Origin: Bombyx mori | Taxonomy: Eukaryota; Arthropoda; Insecta; Lepidoptera; Bombycidae | DNA: 64,000 bases | NCBI RefSeq assembly: GCF_030269925.1 | Contig: NC_085126.1 | Coordinates: forward strand, 7,194,501 to 7,258,500 | Reading direction: 5' to 3' | Shown: positions 63,752-64,000 of the stretch, one piece after another | How the letters are laid out: each line of letters starts with the position of its first letter | Numbering within the stretch: position 1 is the first letter of the stretch | Notes under the pieces: model-generated | Seen by the model: the letters and a program-made list of their open reading frames with translations, nothing else | Database searches by the model: none | What the model was told of the DNA's origin: nothing | Translations under genes and position numbers: made by a program

Positions 63752-64000
63752 ACCTTTAAATACAGAAAAATCGATCAAGGAACTTTTAACTCTCTACAAA
63801 ACTTGCATACGCCCCGTCATGACGTATGCAAGCGTAGTGTTCGCTCACGCAGCCCGCACCCACTTGAAATCCCTTCAGGTTATTCAATCACGATTCTGCA
63901 GGATAGCCGTCGGAGCGCCTTGGTTCCTTAGGAATGTGGATCTCCACGACGACCTGGAGCTCGACTCTCTTAGTAAGTATCTACAGTCGGCATCGCTGCG
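63752..64000 (+). mobile_element. Jockey-type LINE reverse transcriptase fragment, cut by the window edge
   Basis: Open frame to the window end: KSIKELLTLYKTCIRPVMTY, ASVVFAHAARTHLKSLQVIQ, SRFCRIAVGAPWFLRNVDLH. LYKTCIRPVMTYAS..F......L..LQ..Q...CR...GAPWF.RN..LH is the post-catalytic region of insect Jockey-group reverse transcriptases. The element continues past 64000. Confidence 0.8.

Noticed and set aside
1..64000. CRISPR arrays, operons, phage or plasmid functions
   Set aside because: No spaced short direct repeats of that kind. Spliced genes and insect repeats show eukaryotic nuclear DNA.

Overview
The window is nuclear DNA from a lepidopteran insect, most likely the silkworm Bombyx mori or a very close relative. 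It is AT-rich and most of it consists of transposon remains. The clues are two A-tailed short repeats of the Bm1/BMC1 class present in about twenty copies each, a Dong-type LINE sitting in TAA repeats (Dong was first described in Bombyx), many non-autonomous Helitrons with the TC...CTAG/T ends usual in Lepidoptera, and a lepidopteran-type ACP neuropeptide gene. There are no bacterial genes, operons or CRISPR arrays.

Two host genes are well supported. (1) An AKH/corazonin-related peptide (ACP, called AKH3 in silkworm) precursor lies on the + strand, with a TATA promoter near 31398, a leader exon, and coding exons 32106-32285 and 33884-33967. (2) The last 13 exons of anillin (Drosophila scraps) lie on the - strand from 61678 down to the stop codon at 39351. 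All exon phases join, giving the C-terminal 703 residues: acidic linker, Rho-binding coiled coil, C2-like region and PH domain. The N-terminal myosin- and actin-binding parts lie beyond the right edge. The two genes converge, with about 5.4 kb between their stop codons. They have unrelated jobs (neuropeptide signalling and cytokinesis).

Layout. 1-10 kb: repeats only, including a 571-bp hAT-type element with 8-bp target duplications and a Dong LINE nested inside a palindromic MITE. 10-13 kb: a CR1/Jockey-type LINE end, then a 1904-bp DNA element with two nearly identical 656-bp terminal inverted repeats that carries the spliced 3' end of a transposon gene. 13-24 kb: short repeats, Helitrons and a possible decayed exon pair near 20.5-21.4 kb. 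24.1-25.4 kb: a complete but frameshifted mariner. 25-31 kb: hairpin-forming MITEs and repeats. 31-34 kb: ACP, whose second intron is packed with repeats. 34-39 kb: Helitron, nested inverted repeats and AT-rich spacer. 39-62 kb: anillin exons with introns full of repeats, including a nested hAT MITE and a 485-bp GC-rich element with 21-bp inverted ends. 62-64 kb: probably anillin intron, ending in a Jockey-type reverse transcriptase fragment cut by the window edge.

Repeat names used below. Family A ends in CATCTAAGCAATAAAA. Family B ends in CTTAGGTAGGAAAAAA. LINE-L is the LINE whose C-terminus reads LPRTIRLWNELPSTVFPERY. MITE-P is a palindrome containing AACGTTCTCGATAGCG. Strand for A-tailed repeats is given in the tail (sense) direction. 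Assignment to published family names was made from memory and could not be checked here.
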